Shown: piece by piece, positions 1 through 6,227 of the stretch
Numbering within the stretch: the first letter of the stretch is position 1
How the letters are laid out: every line of letters starts with the position of its first letter
Source: Pseudomonadota bacterium
GTDB lineage: Bacteria; Pseudomonadota; Gammaproteobacteria; Burkholderiales; Burkholderiaceae_B
NCBI GenBank assembly: GCA_023432075.1
Contig: JAEYVD010000440.1
Location: forward strand, 1-6,227
Reading direction: 5' to 3'
DNA length: 6,227 nt
Position numbers and translations under genes: made by a program
Notes under the pieces: model-generated
The model's input: the letters and a program-made list of their open reading frames with translations, nothing else
What the model was told of the DNA's origin: nothing
Database searches by the model: none

Positions 1-167
1 ACTTCCTTGGGCAGCAGGGCCACGGTGTTGCGCTCGGGGATGCCCAGCGAGGCGGCGGGGCCGGTGCTGGCAACCGTGACGCCAACCTTGACCTGTGCGC
101 TCGCCAGAAGCGGCAGAGTCAGGGCTACAGCGGCGGCGGCCGCGGACAAGCCGAAGTGCTTGCGCAT
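1..167 (-). CDS. Branched-chain amino acid-type ABC transporter substrate-binding protein, 5' part only
   Basis: Only the first 55 codons lie in the window; the gene continues past position 1. The ATG at 165-167 is preceded by a good ribosome binding site, AGGAGA (175-180 on the complement), 7 nt upstream. The protein begins MRKHFGLSAAAAAVALTLPL and shows a classic Sec signal peptide: basic N-terminus, alanine/leucine-rich core, and an ASA-Q cleavage site near residue 25. The mature start, VKVGVTVASTGPAASLGIPE, matches the opening strand of LivJ-type periplasmic binding proteins (Peripla_BP_6), in which a T/S-G-P-A-A-S-LG segment follows the first strand. By family, it would bind an amino acid or related small organic ligand in the periplasm and deliver it to an ABC permease; the ligand cannot be told from this fragment. 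It lies 251 nt downstream of bioY on the same strand but has its own AT-rich upstream region. The family call is fairly sure, the substrate is not. Confidence 0.8.
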   Translation of the reverse strand, partial: MRKHFGLSAAAAAVALTLPLLASAQVKVGVTVASTGPAASLGIPERNTVALLPKE

Positions 168-197
168 GTTTTTGTCTCCTGTGGTTGGCTCTTATGT

Positions 198-211
198 GCC
201 TCGAACGAGGC
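198..211 (-). other. Small perfect hairpin in the leader of the substrate-binding protein gene
   Basis: GCCTCG (198-203) and CGAGGC (206-211) are perfectly complementary 6-bp arms around a 2-nt spacer. They lie inside the inferred 5' leader, 18 nt upstream of the ribosome binding site. Nearby GGCTCGCTTC sequence on the complement could offer alternative pairing. It could be a short DNA operator (12 paired positions) or a minor RNA stem; a 2-nt loop is too tight for the full RNA stem, which favours a DNA-level palindrome or chance. Confidence 0.3.
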
Positions 212-229
212 GAAGCGAGCCTGTTTAAA

Positions 230-276
230 GTTATACAGAAAAAAATATTATATGGTTAAAACAGTATCAGATGACG
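230..276 (-). promoter_or_regulatory. Probable promoter region of the substrate-binding protein gene
   Basis: This is the most AT-rich stretch of an otherwise GC-rich window. On the complement it contains a perfect -10 hexamer TATAAT (247-252) and a second one, TATAAC (230-235). The second has TTAACC, a partial -35 match, 18 nt upstream (254-259). The first has no convincing -35 at 16-18 nt; the best is GTCATC (270-275). A start near 225-240 would give a leader of about 60-70 nt before the ATG at 167. The call rests on composition and hexamer matches; the exact hexamers are uncertain. Confidence 0.5.
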
Positions 277-418
277 TAGCGCAACTACGGTAATTCCCTG
301 ATGTGCTACGGAAATCGTGATTTGGCGAACGCATTTGTTAATGGCGAACTTGTACTTGAAAGGGTCGCAGGCGTCAGTTGGGGGATTCCCTTGGAGCGAT
401 TGGGGTTTTTCGCGGCGC

Positions 419-976
419 TCAGCGGCCCAGCATCGGCCATACCCGTTCGACGCGCGACGCGACCCAGGCGGCCACCACGGCCTTGACCAGATCGCCGGGC
501 AGAAACACCGCGACCGCACCCGCCGCCTTGGCCATGTCCATCTTCGCCACCGCCGCCAGCCACGGCACGCCAAACGCGTACACCACGGCGATGCCGCCGA
601 CCACGCAGGCCGCCACATAGCCGGCCAGCCCCATCCACGTGCCCGATGCGCGGGCGCCCAGGCGGCGCGCCAGCCAACCCGTCACGAATGCGCCGGCCAC
701 CATGCCGACCAGAAACCCGCCGGTCGGGCCGAAGAACGCGCCCAGGCCGCCCCGCCCGCCCGGCAGCACCGGAAGGCCGACCGCCGCCAGCGCCAGATAC
801 AGCAGGCACGCCAGCGCGCCACGCACCGGGCCGAGCATGGCGCCGGCCAGCATGGCGCCAAGCGTCTGCAAGGTGATGGGCACGGGAATGCCGGGCATGG
901 GAATGGGCGGCATCAGGCTCAGCACGACGATCAGCGCGGCAAACAGCGCGACCAGCACCGTATTGTTCGATTTCAT
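419..976 (-). CDS. bioY: BioY, biotin-binding S component of an ECF transporter
   Basis: The 185-residue, very hydrophobic protein is the membrane-embedded substrate-capture subunit for biotin. Family hallmarks are visible in order: a first helix (about 6-24); the segment [20 protein letters not shown] (31-50); [18 protein letters not shown] (74-91), which holds the glycine-rich BioY signature; further helices (about 114-145); and FLPGDLVKA near the C-terminus (158-166), a conserved segment with an Asp and a Lys typical of BioY. Length is normal for the family. The ATG at 974-976 is supported by GAGGGGA (982-988 on the complement) 5 nt upstream. It starts 37 nt after the stop of bioN and is the last gene of the bioMNY operon. 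With BioM and BioN present, this should be a complete high-affinity biotin importer; BioY alone has been reported to transport in some bacteria. I see no clear intrinsic terminator just after its TGA (419-421). Confidence 0.93.
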   Translation of the reverse strand: MKSNNTVLVALFAALIVVLSLMPPIPMPGIPVPITLQTLGAMLAGAMLGPVRGALACLLYLALAAVGLPVLPGGRGGLGAFFGPTGGFLVGMVAGAFVTGWLARRLGARASGTWMGLAGYVAACVVGGIAVVYAFGVPWLAAVAKMDMAKAAGAVAVFLPGDLVKAVVAAWVASRVERVWPMLGR

Positions 977-1013
977 GGGGTTCCCCTCGGGTATGAGTGT
1001 TGGGCGCGCGCGG

Positions 1014-1610
1014 TCAGAAGCTGCGCGCGTCGATCGCTTCGGAGACTTCCTGGGCCCGTTTCAAGGTCAACACGATCAGCGGCACGATCAGCGCGATCGG
1101 GTTTGCGCCCAGACCGCGCGCGGCCTGCGCCTCGCGGATCTCCTGGAAATTGCGCCAGATCTCCGGCACGAAGCGCAGCGCCAGCGCAAGGGCCAGCGCC
1201 ACTTTTTCGGCATCGACCAGCCCCGTGCGCTCCAGCGGCCGCAAGGCCCGCTCGCAGACGGCAATCAGGTCGGACGTGCGGGTGGCCAGCGTCACGGCAA
1301 GGGCCAGGCCGACCATCGCCGCCACACGCAACACAACGGCCAAGGCCTCGATCGGCCCCTGAAACCAGCCGGTGAACAGCGCCACCGCCAGCAGCACCCA
1401 GAGCAGCCCGCGCACTTGGCGCCACACGGCGGCCGCCGCGACGCCGGTGGACCAGACCATCGCCACCGAGACGCCGAAGGCAAACGCCAGCCAGAGCGGA
1501 TCGCGCAGCAGGAACAAGCCCGCGCCCGCCGCCATCAGGGCCAGCAGCTTCACCCACGCCGGCAGCCGGTGCAGCGGCGTGTCGCCGGTGACGTACAGCG
1601 GCTCCATCAT
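1014..1610 (-). CDS. bioN: BioN, transmembrane coupling (T) component of the ECF biotin transporter
   Basis: The 198-residue membrane protein is of the EcfT/CbiQ family, which links the biotin-binding BioY to the ATPase BioM. It begins [20 protein letters not shown]; the 'G-x-T-x-L-H-R-L-x-x-x-K' style opening is typical of EcfT. Hydrophobic segments lie at about 21-35, 38-60, 66-82, 86-108 and 167-184. The cytoplasmic coupling region carries the two family Ala-Arg motifs: AQAARGL with ARG at 164-166, and EAIDARSF with ARS at 195-197. These short helices dock onto the ATPase. EcfT proteins are usually somewhat longer (about 250 residues); about 200 is typical of the compact BioN form. The start codon overlaps the bioM stop as ATGA (1607-1610), implying translational coupling, and GGGAG (1619-1623 on the complement) lies 8 nt upstream. 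A second in-frame ATG directly follows the first. Confidence 0.92.
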   Translation of the reverse strand: MMEPLYVTGDTPLHRLPAWVKLLALMAAGAGLFLLRDPLWLAFAFGVSVAMVWSTGVAAAAVWRQVRGLLWVLLAVALFTGWFQGPIEALAVVLRVAAMVGLALAVTLATRTSDLIAVCERALRPLERTGLVDAEKVALALALALRFVPEIWRNFQEIREAQAARGLGANPIALIVPLIVLTLKRAQEVSEAIDARSF

Positions 1611-2284
1611 GCGCAGTGCTCCCGGTACCAGCGCAGCGCGGCGGCAGGCGTGTCGTCGGCAGCGATCGCGCCGTCACGCACGACCAGCACGCGGTCGAAA
1701 TCCTCAAGCAGATCCAGGTCATGGGTCACGACGATGGCGTCGTGGGGCAGCCCGCCGATGGCGGCGCGCACCCGGTTGCGGTTGCGCAGGTCGAGCTGCG
1801 TGGTGGGTTCGTCAAAGACGATGAGCGCGGGCTCCATGACCAACACCGCAGCCAGCGCCACCAGTTGGCGCTCGCCGCCGGACAGCGTGTGGCTGCTGCG
1901 GTCGGCCAGATGGCCCACGCCCAGCCGGGTCAACTGGCTGTCGATGCGCGCCTCGCGCTCGTGGCGGTCGGGCGCCAGGCGCTTCAGGCCGAACGCCAGG
2001 TCTTCGCGCACGATGGGAAAGACGATCTGGTTTTCCGGGTTCTGGAAGACGAAGCCGACGCGGGCGCGCACGGCCTTCAGATCCCGCCGCGTATCCAGAC
2101 CGTCCACGCGCACGCTGCCCGACGTGGGCGCCACCAGGCCGTTGACCAGACGCGCCAGCGTGCTCTTGCCGGCGCCATTGGGGCCGACGATGCCGATGCG
2201 GCGTTCGGCCAGGGTGACGCTCACCCCGCGCAACACTTCCGCCTGGGGCGTCGACACTACCGCCTGGTCAAACTCGATTAACAT
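1607..2284 (-). CDS. bioM: BioM, ATP-binding component of the ECF biotin transporter
   Basis: The 225-residue ABC ATPase of the EcfA/CbiO family powers biotin uptake through BioN and BioY at the inner membrane. All nucleotide-binding motifs are intact: Walker [10 protein letters not shown] (34-42); a Q-loop reading FQNPENQIV (80-88), where the NPxxQ-IV form is diagnostic of ECF ATPases over ordinary ABC importers; signature LSGGE (134-138); Walker B LIVFDEP (154-160) with catalytic Glu159; D-loop (LDLR, 164-167); and H-loop His188. It is the first gene of bioMNY and overlaps bioN by 4 nt. A single ATPase gene suggests a homodimer dedicated to biotin, as in the known BioMNY systems. Directly upstream of its ATG (2282-2284) the complement reads CCGCCCC, with no Shine-Dalgarno sequence, so the start may be weak, leaderless or slightly misplaced. 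The conserved N-terminal [10 protein letters not shown] favours this start. Confidence 0.93.
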   Translation of the reverse strand: MLIEFDQAVVSTPQAEVLRGVSVTLAERRIGIVGPNGAGKSTLARLVNGLVAPTSGSVRVDGLDTRRDLKAVRARVGFVFQNPENQIVFPIVREDLAFGLKRLAPDRHEREARIDSQLTRLGVGHLADRSSHTLSGGERQLVALAAVLVMEPALIVFDEPTTQLDLRNRNRVRAAIGGLPHDAIVVTHDLDLLEDFDRVLVVRDGAIAADDTPAAALRWYREHCA

Positions 2285-2295
2285 GGGGCGGGATT

Positions 2296-2317
2296 ATGCC
2301 CGAACCATTTCGGGCAT
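2296..2317. promoter_or_regulatory. Perfect inverted repeat in the divergent bioM-msrB spacer
   Basis: ATGCCCGAA (2296-2304) and TTCGGGCAT (2309-2317) are exact reverse complements separated by CCAT. The element fills the middle of the 52-nt gap between the divergent starts of bioM (2284) and msrB (2337). On the bioM side it ends 11 nt before the ATG and partly overlaps a CATAAT -10-like hexamer (2293-2298, complement). On the msrB side it lies 9 nt before a weak AAGAG ribosome binding site. It could be a repressor operator that serves one or both genes, or an RNA stem-loop in either leader. It does not resemble a BirA box or the TTATCTATAA-type BioR site. No regulator is identified. Confidence 0.5.
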
Positions 2318-2336
2318 CGCGACTCCAAGAGCTCAT

Positions 2337-2735
2337 ATGGAAAAAGTACGCAAAACCGACGCCGAATGGCGCGCCCAGCTTTCCCCCGAAGAATACGTGG
2401 TCACCCGCCAAAAGGGTACCGAACGCGCATTCACCGGGCGCTACTGGGATACTTTCACCCCTGGCATCTACCGCTGCGTCGGCTGTGGCACCGCGCTGTT
2501 CGCATCCGACACCAAATTCGACGCCGGCTGCGGCTGGCCCAGCTACTTCCAGGCGCTGGACCCCGAACTGGTCCGCGAAGAGCGCGACATCAGCCACGGC
2601 ATGGTTCGCACCGAAGTGCTGTGCAACGTCTGCGACGCCCACCTGGGCCACGTCTTTCCCGACGGCCCCGAACCCACCGGCCTGCGCTACTGCATCAATT
2701 CCCTGTCGATGACGTTTGAGCCCCTAGAAGACTGA
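2337..2735 (+). CDS. msrB: Peptide-methionine (R)-S-oxide reductase MsrB
   Basis: The 132-residue enzyme reduces the R-epimer of methionine sulfoxide in proteins, with electrons normally from thioredoxin. The whole SelR domain is present. Zinc ligands form two CxxC pairs: Cys47/Cys50 in [11 protein letters not shown], and Cys96/Cys99 in [24 protein letters not shown] contains Cys65, the usual recycling cysteine, and RYCINS holds the catalytic Cys119. The 54-residue spacing between Cys65 and Cys119 agrees with MsrBs that use a disulfide-based cycle. There is no signal peptide, so it is cytoplasmic. I chose the ATG at 2337 because the protein then opens [20 protein letters not shown], the common start of bacterial MsrB, with AAGAG (2327-2331) 5 nt upstream. 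An in-frame ATG at 2283 would add 18 residues without family similarity. It is the first gene of a plus-strand cluster; its TGA overlaps the yciB ATG by one base. Confidence 0.96.
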   Translation: MEKVRKTDAEWRAQLSPEEYVVTRQKGTERAFTGRYWDTFTPGIYRCVGCGTALFASDTKFDAGCGWPSYFQALDPELVREERDISHGMVRTEVLCNVCDAHLGHVFPDGPEPTGLRYCINSLSMTFEPLED

Positions 2736-3319
2736 TGAAGAAGTTCCTGTTCGACCTCTTTCCGCTGCTCCTGTTCTTCATCGCCTACAGGTATACGGAC
2801 ATCTTCACCGCCACGGGCGTCGCCATGGCGGCCGCGGTGGCGCAGATCGTCTGGCTCAAGGCCACCGGCCGCCCCACCGAAGCCATGCACTGGATCAACC
2901 TGACGGTCATCCTGGTGTTCGGCGGCGCCACCATCTGGCTGCACAGCGACGTCTTCATCAAATGGAAGCCCACGGTGCTGTACTGGATGTTCGGCGGCGC
3001 GCTGGTCTTTGCCCGCCTGTTGTTCAAGCGCAACCTGATCCGCCGCCTGATGGAAAAGCAGATCCAGCTGCCGGATGCCGCGTGGGACAAGCTCAACATG
3101 ATCTGGGCCGCCTTCTTCCTGATTGCGGGCGCCCTCAATCTGTATGTTGCGTTCTCGGGCCACTTCACCGAATCCCAATGGGTCAGTTTCAAGGCTTTCG
3201 GCCTCATGGGACTGATGATCGTCTTCGTGATTGGCCAGTCCCTGTGGCTGGGCAAGCACATCCAGACCGAGGAAAACACGCCGGCCAACCCGGGCGCCAC
3301 GCCGCCCGGCAAGCCCTGA
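2735..3319 (+). CDS. yciB: YciB family inner-membrane protein (septation protein A)
   Basis: The 194-residue polytopic membrane protein belongs to the YciB/IspA family, linked in enterobacteria and Shigella to septation and envelope integrity, with no defined enzymatic activity. The opening [20 protein letters not shown] is the family N-terminus. Other conserved stretches are the KPTVLYW motif (78-84), LPDAAWDKLNMIWAAFF (112-128) and GALNLYVAF (132-140). Hydrophobic segments lie at about 6-19, 24-40, 53-68, 81-97, 121-140 and 152-172, giving five or six membrane spans. The C-terminal tail after about 173 is hydrophilic and proline-rich (TPANPGATPPGKP), unlike the E. coli protein, which ends sooner. 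The start overlaps the msrB stop in TGATG (2733-2737), so translation is probably coupled; only a weak AGAAG lies upstream. Seven nucleotides separate it from the bolA-family gene. Confidence 0.92.
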   Translation: MKKFLFDLFPLLLFFIAYRYTDIFTATGVAMAAAVAQIVWLKATGRPTEAMHWINLTVILVFGGATIWLHSDVFIKWKPTVLYWMFGGALVFARLLFKRNLIRRLMEKQIQLPDAAWDKLNMIWAAFFLIAGALNLYVAFSGHFTESQWVSFKAFGLMGLMIVFVIGQSLWLGKHIQTEENTPANPGATPPGKP

Positions 3320-3326
3320 GCTTCCC

Positions 3327-3596
3327 ATGCCAGAAATTACCGACCGTATCGCCCTGATCCGGGAGCGCCTTGCCGCCCTGGAACCCGTCAGCCTGGACAT
3401 CCAGGACGACTCCCATTTGCATGCCGGCCACGAAGGCAGTAAAAACGGCGCCGGCCATTATCGCGTCATCATCGTAGCGCCTTGCTTTACGGGGCTCTCC
3501 GCCGTTGCGCGGCACCGGCTGGTGTATCATCATTTGCAAGATTTGATCCCCTATCCGATTCATGCGCTTGCGCTTGACGCCCAGGCTCCCAAATAG
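3327..3596 (+). CDS. BolA family protein
   Basis: The 89-residue protein has the compact class II KH-like BolA fold. Visible family features are DDSHLHAGHEG (27-37), the beta strand HYRVIIVAPCFTG (44-56), RHRLVYHHL (62-70) with invariant His63, and HALAL (79-83) with His79. Bacterial BolA proteins partner with monothiol glutaredoxins in iron-sulfur handling, and E. coli BolA also affects morphology and stress genes; conserved histidines take part in cluster ligation. The SHxHAGHxG form distinguishes it from IbaG/YrbA, but I cannot say whether it is orthologous to E. coli BolA, so no symbol is given. The ATG at 3327 was chosen because PEITDRIALIRERL forms the usual N-terminal helix; upstream in-frame sequence belongs to the yciB region. 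The Shine-Dalgarno is poor, suggesting coupling to yciB, whose stop is 7 nt away. The next gene starts 17 nt downstream. Confidence 0.93.
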   Translation: MPEITDRIALIRERLAALEPVSLDIQDDSHLHAGHEGSKNGAGHYRVIIVAPCFTGLSAVARHRLVYHHLQDLIPYPIHALALDAQAPK

Positions 3597-3613
3597 AAAG
3601 TAAAAGGATATTC

Positions 3614-4390
3614 ATGAAACGCATCGTCATGCTGGCTGCGGCCTGCGTCATCGCCGTGCCGGCTTTTGCGCAAAACGTGGCAACCGTCAACGGCAAGGCC
3701 ATCCCGCAAAAGAGCCTGGATCAATTCGTCAAGCTCCTGGTCGGCCAAGGCGCCACCGATTCGCCCCAACTGCGCGAACAGGTCAAGCAGGAAATGATCA
3801 ACCGCCAGATCTTCGTGCAAGCCGCCGAATCCAGCGGCATCGCCAAGCAGGCCGACGTCCAGACCGAAATCGAACTGGCCCGCCAAGGCATCCTGGTCCG
3901 CGCGCTGATGGCCGACTACCTGGCCAAGCACCCGGTCACGGACGCCCAGGTCACCGCCGAATACGAAAAGATCAAGAAGGAACAGGCCGGTAAGATGGAA
4001 TACAAGGTCCGCCACATCCTCGTCGAAGACGAGAAGAAGGCGAACGACCTGCTGGCCCAGCTGAAGAGCAACAAGGGCAAATTCGACGATCTGGCCAAGA
4101 AGAACTCGAAGGACCCGGGCAGCGCCGAAAAGGGTGGCGATCTGGGTTGGGCGCCCCCGACCAACTACGTGCAGCCGTTCGCGCAAGCCGTGACGCAGCT
4201 CAAGAAGGGCCAACTGGTCGACAAGCCGGTCCAGACCCAGTTCGGCTGGCACATCATCATGGTTGACGACACCCGTCCGGTGGAATTCCCCCCGATGGAT
4301 CAGGTCCGCCCGCAACTGGAAGAAATGCTGCGCCAGCAAACCCTGGCCGACTACCAGAAGCAACTGCGCGACAAGGCCAAGATCCAGTAA
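3614..4390 (+). CDS. Periplasmic parvulin-type peptidyl-prolyl isomerase/chaperone, Par27-like
   Basis: The 258-residue exported protein catalyses cis-trans isomerisation of Xaa-Pro bonds and probably acts as a periplasmic chaperone. The signal peptide MKRIVMLAAACVIAVPAFAQ cleaves after AFA (about residue 19). A helical N-terminal region (about 20-128) is followed by one parvulin domain (about 129-221): YKVRHILVEDEKKA (130-143), SKDPGSAEKGGDLGWAPP (165-182), and FGWHIIMVDDTRPV (210-223). His134 and His213 occupy the parvulin active-site positions. A short charged helical tail (about 226-258) closes it. The single parvulin domain between helical regions matches Par27, a Bordetella pertussis periplasmic PPIase/chaperone reported to bind unfolded filamentous haemagglutinin and to dimerise; SurA has two parvulin domains. 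The start is well supported: AAGGA (3604-3608) lies 5 nt before the ATG. It is the last gene of the cluster, followed directly by a strong terminator. Confidence 0.92.
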   Translation: MKRIVMLAAACVIAVPAFAQNVATVNGKAIPQKSLDQFVKLLVGQGATDSPQLREQVKQEMINRQIFVQAAESSGIAKQADVQTEIELARQGILVRALMADYLAKHPVTDAQVTAEYEKIKKEQAGKMEYKVRHILVEDEKKANDLLAQLKSNKGKFDDLAKKNSKDPGSAEKGGDLGWAPPTNYVQPFAQAVTQLKKGQLVDKPVQTQFGWHIIMVDDTRPVEFPPMDQVRPQLEEMLRQQTLADYQKQLRDKAKIQ

Positions 4391-4406
4391 GGTCTGCGCT
4401 GCTCAC

Positions 4407-4440
4407 AAAACTGCCCGCCGATCGCGGGCAGTTTTTTTTT
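4407..4440 (+). terminator. Intrinsic terminator of the msrB-yciB-bolA-par27 cluster
   Basis: CTGCCCGC (4411-4418) pairs perfectly with GCGGGCAG (4424-4431) around a 5-nt CGATC loop. A run of nine T follows (4432-4440), and four upstream A (4407-4410) can extend the stem. It begins 16 nt after the stop of the parvulin gene. On the opposite strand only four T follow the stem, so any backup termination of ligA here would be weak. Confidence 0.95.
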
Positions 4441-4452
4441 GCGCTCGGCTCA

Positions 4453-4517
4453 GGTGTCAGACACCCCATGAGACACCGCCCCAAGCTAAAGACCATCTCT
4501 GCGGGGTGTCTGACACC
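4453..4517. repeat. Inverted pair of GGTGTCAGACACC palindromes (candidate dispersed repeat element)
   Basis: The left copy (4453-4467, GGTGTCAGACACCCC) and right copy (4503-4517, GGGGTGTCTGACACC) are exact 15-bp reverse complements. Each 13-bp core is itself a dyad (GGTGTC, one base, GACACC). The outer stem can continue imperfectly inward through GAGA (4470-4473) and TCTC (4496-4499). A partial copy, GACACCGCCCC (4472-4482), lies between them and repeats directly at 4513-4523. The element sits between two terminators, outside any gene. The architecture resembles REP/BIME-type intergenic repeats; whether it is dispersed in the genome cannot be seen here. Confidence 0.75.
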
Positions 4518-4533
4518 GCCCCCCCAGCAAGCA

Positions 4534-4569
4534 ACAAAAAGGGCCACACGCCGGTGGCGTGCAGCCCTT
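4534..4569 (-). terminator. Intrinsic terminator of ligA
   Basis: Read on the complement, AAGGGC (4564-4569) pairs with GCCCTT (4539-4544), and CACGCC (4556-4561) pairs with GGCGTG (4547-4552). A 2x2 internal mismatch separates the two stems, and the loop is ACC (4553-4555). The stem is followed by TTTTTGT (4534-4540). It lies 27 nt beyond the ligA TAG, the expected place for its terminator. Confidence 0.88.
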
Positions 4570-4596
4570 CTTCGCTCGATCTGGGCAGCGTCCTGG

Positions 4597-6227
<1,631 letters not shown>

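Noticed and set aside
129..148. A GCC/GCG-rich tract in the signal peptide as a phase-variable repeat
   Set aside because: The unit is a short run of trinucleotides coding for alanines; length changes would keep frame and the tract is typical of GC-rich signal peptides.
168..418. A riboswitch or small RNA in the leader of the substrate-binding protein gene
   Set aside because: The stems are only 5-6 bp and do not form any riboswitch architecture I recognise.
973..1722. A minus-strand open frame overlapping bioN and the end of bioM
   Set aside because: It is out of frame with both genes, with no motif; bioM and bioN are complete and overlap by the usual ATGA.
2285..2336. A BirA or BioR operator for biotin control
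   Set aside because: The palindrome does not match the long TTGTAAACC-type BirA half-sites nor the TTATCTATAA-type BioR site.
639..2735. A 698-codon open frame on the plus strand running through the bio genes into msrB
   Set aside because: It is antisense to bioY, bioN and bioM, whose motifs are intact. The upstream translation is low-complexity Arg/Ala/Pro typical of GC-rich shadow frames; only the last 132 codons are real (MsrB).
3560..4363. A 267-codon minus-strand open frame opposite the parvulin gene
   Set aside because: It is hydrophobic Leu/Val/Asp-rich shadow translation; the plus strand has a signal peptide, a parvulin domain, a ribosome binding site and a terminator.
4453..4525. 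A CRISPR array or insertion-sequence ends
   Set aside because: There are only two full inverted copies plus one partial, with no regular spacers, no transposase gene and no visible target-site duplication.

Overview
The window is a high-GC stretch of chromosome that looks like an Alcaligenaceae betaproteobacterium (Bordetella/Achromobacter group). The reasons are base composition, protein similarity as I recall it, and a gene that closely resembles the Par27 parvulin described in Bordetella pertussis. The assignment rests on recognition, not on a search. All eight genes belong to known families. I found no undescribed multi-gene system; the unexplained material is a few short palindromic elements between genes.

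Layout. (1) Positions 1-167, minus strand: the 5' end of a periplasmic substrate-binding protein of the branched-chain amino acid ABC type, which runs off the left edge. Its AT-rich promoter region and leader fill much of 168-418. (2) Positions 419-2284, minus strand: a compact ECF-type biotin transporter operon in the order bioM (ATPase), bioN (coupling transmembrane protein), bioY (biotin-binding S component). (3) Positions 2285-2336: a very short divergent spacer holding a perfect 9-bp inverted repeat. (4) Positions 2337-4390, plus strand: a tight cluster msrB - yciB - bolA-family gene - par27-like parvulin, ending in a strong intrinsic terminator. (5) Positions 4391-4596: a convergent intergenic region with that terminator, a pair of inverted GGTGTCAGACACC palindromes, and the terminator of ligA. 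(6) Positions 4597-6227, minus strand: the C-terminal 542 residues of NAD-dependent DNA ligase LigA; its start and catalytic lysine lie beyond the right edge.

How the genes fit together. BioM, BioN and BioY would form one biotin importer. The plus-strand cluster links a methionine sulfoxide repair enzyme, an inner-membrane protein of the septation/envelope family, a BolA protein (iron-sulfur and stress associated) and a periplasmic chaperone/prolyl isomerase. This suggests an envelope and oxidative-stress maintenance operon, which is inference from proximity. LigA is an independent housekeeping gene that converges on it.
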